Below are positions 61,861-64,000 of a stretch of DNA of 64,000 bases, in pieces (within the stretch, counting starts at the first letter, position 1; each line of letters opens with the position of its first letter). Under the pieces are notes generated by a model. The model made no database searches and was not told where the DNA came from. It was given only the letters and a program-made list of their open reading frames with translations. The stretch lies in the NCBI GenBank assembly GCA_032191485.1, contig JAVDOI010000008.1, positions 17,538,674 to 17,602,673 on the forward strand, in the 5' to 3' direction. The position numbers and the translations under genes are program-made. This DNA comes from Leptoclinus maculatus (lineage: Eukaryota > Chordata > Actinopteri > Perciformes > Stichaeidae).

Positions 61861-62598
61861 CTGAAATTACCAAAGAAGATGGTTGTCAGGATTATTATCT
61901 TCATTTATAGAACATGCGTCATCAGAAAACATTCTATAGCCATTTAAACCAGTAACATACTGGGATAAAATATTAAGAAAATGCATAACTGCTCCATTCA
62001 TATTTTTATTTGACACTGCTTCACAGGTTTACATTTTAAGAATATCTTTAGACTATCTAAGATTAACTGTAGAAGTTAAGTAAGTCCCTTGCTTCGTTTG
62101 TTTCTTCCAAAACTGTCTAGATCCCTCTCCTCATCCTCTCTGCAGGGACACAGTAAACACAGTAAACACACTATCAACATTAGCTTTAAGGGTAGCGCTA
62201 GCGGCTAAGGGAGCTAGCTGCAGGTGATCCGGTCAAGACTGGAGGAGATGAGACAGTCTGATGTAAGCTACGATGGCATGCTAACGCTAACCTTTTAATT
62301 TGTGTCAAGCCACATAGTGTGTTCGCTACCGCTAGCTCGTCCGCTAGCTAGCTACCGTTAGCTCGTTCGCTAGCTAGCGAACGTTAGCTCGTTCGCTAGC
62401 TAGCTAACGTTAGCTCGTTCGCTCGCTAGCTACCGCTAGCTAGCTAACGTTAGCTTAACACACCATGTGGCTCGACACTGGCCTTAACAATGACAAAGCA
62501 TGCCATCATAGCTCACCTCACACTGTCTCATCTCCTCCAGTTTTAACCGAGTCACCTGCAGCTAGCTCCGTTTTATACTTACAAATATAAATGCTTAC
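61861..62598 (-). other. First intron of the unnamed gene
   Basis: Runs from a GTAAGC donor (minus strand, 62598) to the GGTAATTTCAG acceptor (61861). Nearly half of it is the large inverted repeat at 62213-62566. The rest is AT-rich without other features. Confidence 0.5.
62213..62566. repeat. Large imperfect inverted repeat with GCTAGC/AACGTT core
   Basis: Arms 62213-62321 and 62459-62566 are reverse complements with scattered mismatches: CTGGAGGAGATGAGACAGT, ATGGCATGCT and AGCCACAT recur inverted. The 137-bp core is a dense mix of GCTAGCTAGC, CGAACGTTAGC and GCTCGTTCGC, itself strongly self-complementary. The whole could fold into one long stem with branched tip. It may be a foldback transposon; no target duplication was identified. 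Confidence 0.85.
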
Positions 62599-62690
62599 CT
62601 GGTGGTGCTTAATCCTGCATGAGTCCATACACTTGTGTTCCATGCCTGTCTCCGTGTTTAAAGAGCTGAGGGGGGCGTGGACTTGAATTC
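62599..62690 (-). other. Unnamed gene, first exon with phase-0 ATG
   Basis: Ends in CCACCAG then GTAAGC on the minus strand. It contains an ATG at 62641-62643 with G at -3 and G at +4, opening 15 codons (MEHKCMDSCRIKHHQ) that reach the donor in phase 0. Spliced to exon 61746-61860 this frame stops after six more codons and would be a uORF. Spliced directly to 61213-61362 it stays open into the rest of the gene. The 5' end (transcription start) is not determined. Confidence 0.45.
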
Positions 62691-62860
62691 TCACTAGCTA
62701 CCTCCCACAGGCATAAACTGGCCAGTCTGAGCTCCATGGACTGACGTCATTACGTCCCCTCCGACGCCCCTCCGACGTCCCACCGACGTCCCTCCAACGT
62801 CCCTCCCCCGCGGGAAAACCAGCCAATCACAAGGCAGCCCGCGAAATTTTAACCGTGTGT
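62691..62860 (-). promoter_or_regulatory. CpG-rich promoter with phased ACGTC array
   Basis: Contains a full CRE palindrome TGACGTCA (62742-62749), a second ACGTC at 62752 and an 11-bp tandem unit (CCCTCCGACGT-like) giving ACG[T/C]C at 62764, 62775, 62786 and 62797. Next to it on the minus strand are TTTCCCGCG (E2F-like) and ATTGGCT (CCAAT box). A GGGGGCGTGG KLF/Sp-like site lies at about 62670. TATA-less on this side. It probably drives the minus-strand gene and may also serve the divergent right side. Confidence 0.55.
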
Positions 62861-63116
62861 ATCAAAATGTGTATGAAACTGCACTGCATGGTCAAGCCAC
62901 TACGCAGCGCTGTTCTATACACTGGGATACACAGAAATCAGGTCAGGTGGTAAAAAAGGACTTTCCCCGAAAAAGAGAGGGTATGTTATTTAGACACTTA
63001 TAAGGCGTTTACACTCTTTGTTTTATGCGGACCTCGGCATGGTCCGCCTATACCATCTACGTCCTCATAATGCTGGTGTGTAATCAGGTGAAAAGTGCAA
63101 ATATACCATATCCACC

Positions 63117-63159
<43 letters not shown>

Positions 63160-63203
63160 CTACAAAGACCTACACAGACCTGCCCAGCACTCCCAAAGAA
63201 ATC
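62861..63203. other. Divergent upstream region with (CA)n
   Basis: A CTTATAAGG motif (about 62996-63004) could be a TATA element for + strand transcription. A frame from 63025 begins with a hydrophobic stretch but runs straight into the (CA)n tract at 63119-63156, so it is doubtful. Confidence 0.35.
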
Positions 63204-63455
63204 ATGGCATTTACTCAGTCGGACATTGACTTGCTCAGGTTGGCACTGTGTGCTCAAGGGCACAACAACAACAACAACAAGAAACAGCGGCTAACTCCAC
63301 CCACATTTCCTGCACGAGTCAAATACTTGTGGGAGAGGGAGAAAGGAGAAAGACTGCGAAGGAGGCGGTCAAACAGAACGGTGATGCGTCTTGTTTGTCA
63401 GCAACAGAGTGCAAGGAAATGTGACAGAGCGCTGGAGGAGGTTTCCAAATCCATT
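63204..63455 (+). CDS. Divergent open frame of unknown identity, possible first exon
   Basis: The frame opens MAFTQSDIDLLRLALCAQG, then an Asn run, a TPPTFPARVKYLWERE segment and a strongly basic RLRRRRSNR patch. This non-repetitive composition is unlike the microsatellite frames, and its start lies about 500 bp from the divergent minus-strand promoter. The exon's 3' end cannot be fixed: the frame stays open to 63878 but only by reading through (GT)n, and no convincing donor is seen. I do not recognise the family. It may equally be the remnant of a mobile element. Confidence 0.3.

Positions 63456-64000
<545 letters not shown>

Overview
The window looks like nuclear DNA of a teleost fish, probably a percomorph. 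It has spliced vertebrate-type genes, very many (GT)n/(CA)n microsatellites and homopolymer runs, and several families of short foldback or MITE-like elements of a kind I recognise from fish genomes. It contains no bacterial-type gene organisation, tRNA, rRNA or CRISPR array. Most long open frames are microsatellite translations or shadows.

Layout. From 1 to 17.4 kb there is no gene I can support, only repeats: a double-palindrome foldback (134-532), a Harbinger-like MITE with a TTA target duplication that carries a TATA box and a 34-codon frame (759-1642), a dispersed repeat with a promoter-like segment and a start-codon exon (about 3337-4690), two copies of a hairpin element and one further foldback. 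At 17.4-27.7 kb lies the 5' part of zinc finger protein 407 (znf407, + strand): a non-coding first exon, then coding exons at 19097-19775, 19931-22171 and 27542-27656. These give 1011 complete codons with 13 full C2H2 fingers, an AT-hook-like motif and the start of a 14th finger. The reading frame runs off through a donor at 27657 and I find no further znf407 exon.

From 27.7 to 54.3 kb there is about 26 kb of non-coding DNA, probably the next znf407 intron. Some AT-rich, microsatellite-free blocks look like conserved non-coding elements. znf407 neighbours the developmental regulator TSHZ1 in vertebrates, so these may be long-range enhancers of that gene; this is inference.

From 62.7 down to 54.3 kb, on the minus strand, I reconstruct an unnamed multi-exon gene. 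It has a CpG-rich promoter with an 11-bp-phased ACGTC array, a first exon, a small ATG-containing exon, a Ser/Lys/Glu-rich exon, then three copies of a short acidic exon carried on tandem units of about 930-950 bp, and a terminal exon with a basic SANT/Myb-like C-terminal domain. Every coding junction I infer is phase 0, so the repeated exon can be added or skipped without a frame change. The first intron holds a large inverted repeat of about 355 bp. A fourth tandem unit is split by an insertion of about 1.8 kb, and a hAT-like remnant follows. This tandem-exon gene, apparently nested antisense in the znf407 intron, is the most unusual system in the window. At the right edge (63.2 kb) a divergent + strand frame of unknown identity shares the upstream region.
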